This document shows positions 6,739 to 7,180 of a stretch of DNA of 7,180 bases, in pieces. Both the position numbers and the translations under genes were made by a program. This DNA is from Syntrophomonadaceae bacterium (GTDB lineage: Bacteria; Bacillota; Syntrophomonadia; Syntrophomonadales; Syntrophothermaceae): positions 1-7,180 of the forward strand of contig JARYMO010000073.1 in NCBI GenBank assembly GCA_029907055.1. The letters are read 5' to 3'. Numbering within the stretch: the first letter of the stretch is position 1; each line of letters begins with the position of its first letter. Under the pieces are notes generated by a model. That model did no database searches, was not told where the DNA came from, and worked only from the letters and a program-made list of their open reading frames with translations.

Positions 6739-7163
6739 CACCCCATCACCTCGATCTCGTCGTTGGCCGACACCCATCCCTCTGCCAGCACGCGGGCAAA
6801 GATGCCTTCCCGCGGCATCACGCAGTCCCCCACCTGGCTGCGGATGGCACAGCCGTGGTGGCATTCCTTGCCGATCTGGGTGACCTCCAGCACCACCGTT
6901 TCGCCCACCCGCAGGCGGGTGCCGACGGGCAGGGAGTAGAGCTGCAGTCCCTCCACGGTGAGGTTCTCGGCGAAGTCTCCTGGCGCCACCTCGACCCCCC
7001 GCGCCCGCATGCGGGCGATGCTGTCGGTCCCCAGCAGGCTCACCTGCCGGTGCCAGTTGCCGCTGTGGGCATCCCCCACCAGGCCCCAGTCCACCGCGAA
7101 TCGTCCCCTGCCCACGTCCGTCTTCTTCTCACCCTTGAGCCGGCTGCTGCACACTGCGACCAC
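6738..7163 (-). CDS. MOSC domain protein, probably molybdenum cofactor related
   Basis: MOSC domains occur in molybdenum cofactor sulfurases and in stand-alone bacterial proteins thought to handle sulfur or the cofactor. The visible 141 residues cover nearly a whole small MOSC domain: VVAVCSS at the start, DWGLVGDAHSGNWHRQVSLL (25-44), GDFAENLTVEG (62-72), and IGKECHHGCAI with Cys101 and Cys105, the first being the likely conserved sulfur-carrying cysteine. The position before mog, with overlapping stop and start, supports a cofactor role. The start is uncertain. GTG at 7163 is used here, but only a weak G-rich ribosome binding site precedes it, and the frame stays open to the right edge at 7180. 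Relatives usually begin a few residues earlier, so the true start, or a fusion to an upstream domain, may lie outside the window. Confidence 0.85.
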   Translation of the reverse strand: MVAVCSSRLKGEKKTDVGRGRFAVDWGLVGDAHSGNWHRQVSLLGTDSIARMRARGVEVAPGDFAENLTVEGLQLYSLPVGTRLRVGETVVLEVTQIGKECHHGCAIRSQVGDCVMPREGIFARVLAEGWVSANDEIEVMG

Positions 7164-7180
7164 CCGACCCCGGGCCCCCT

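Overview
The window is GC-rich, densely coding bacterial DNA with eight protein genes and short intergenic gaps. The best guess is a high-GC member of the Firmicutes, near the Clostridia. The evidence is a perfect CIRCE operator in front of groES-groEL, strong AGGAGG-type ribosome binding sites with several GTG starts, and the kinds of genes present. From memory, Moco genes, groESL and guaA lie close together in several Clostridia, but that was not checked here, so the placement is an inference.

Layout from left to right. Positions 1-1591, minus strand: a two-gene purine operon in the order hpt then guaA. guaA has only its N-terminal two thirds here and runs off the left edge. Positions 1592-1866: a 275-base divergent control region. 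It holds an extended -10 promoter for hpt-guaA, a run of six G tracts on the minus strand, and the glnA promoter with palindromes over it. Positions 1867-3297, plus strand: glnA, a class I glutamine synthetase with the longer beta-type architecture. Positions 3298-3487: a hairpin-rich spacer with a promoter for the next gene. Positions 3488-3961, plus strand: a single-domain universal stress protein. Positions 3962-4124: a convergent gap holding the terminator of groESL. Positions 4125-6057, minus strand: groES-groEL. Positions 6058-6246: a compact block in which the terminator of the upstream molybdenum cofactor genes, the groE promoter and the CIRCE operator are nested. Positions 6247-7163, minus strand: a MogA/MoaB-family gene and a MOSC-domain gene whose reading frames overlap.

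How the genes fit together. Hpt makes IMP or GMP from free bases and GuaA aminates XMP to GMP, so the left operon supplies guanine nucleotides. GuaA consumes glutamine, and the divergent glnA makes it, which gives a plausible metabolic link across the shared control region. GroES-GroEL and the universal stress protein are stress functions that converge on a common terminator zone. MOSC and Mog belong to molybdenum cofactor synthesis or handling.

I found no undescribed multi-gene system, mobile element, CRISPR array or RNA gene. All genes belong to well-known families. The unusual signals are in the control regions: the G-tract block, the dyads over the glnA and usp promoters, and the terminator-promoter-CIRCE overlap.
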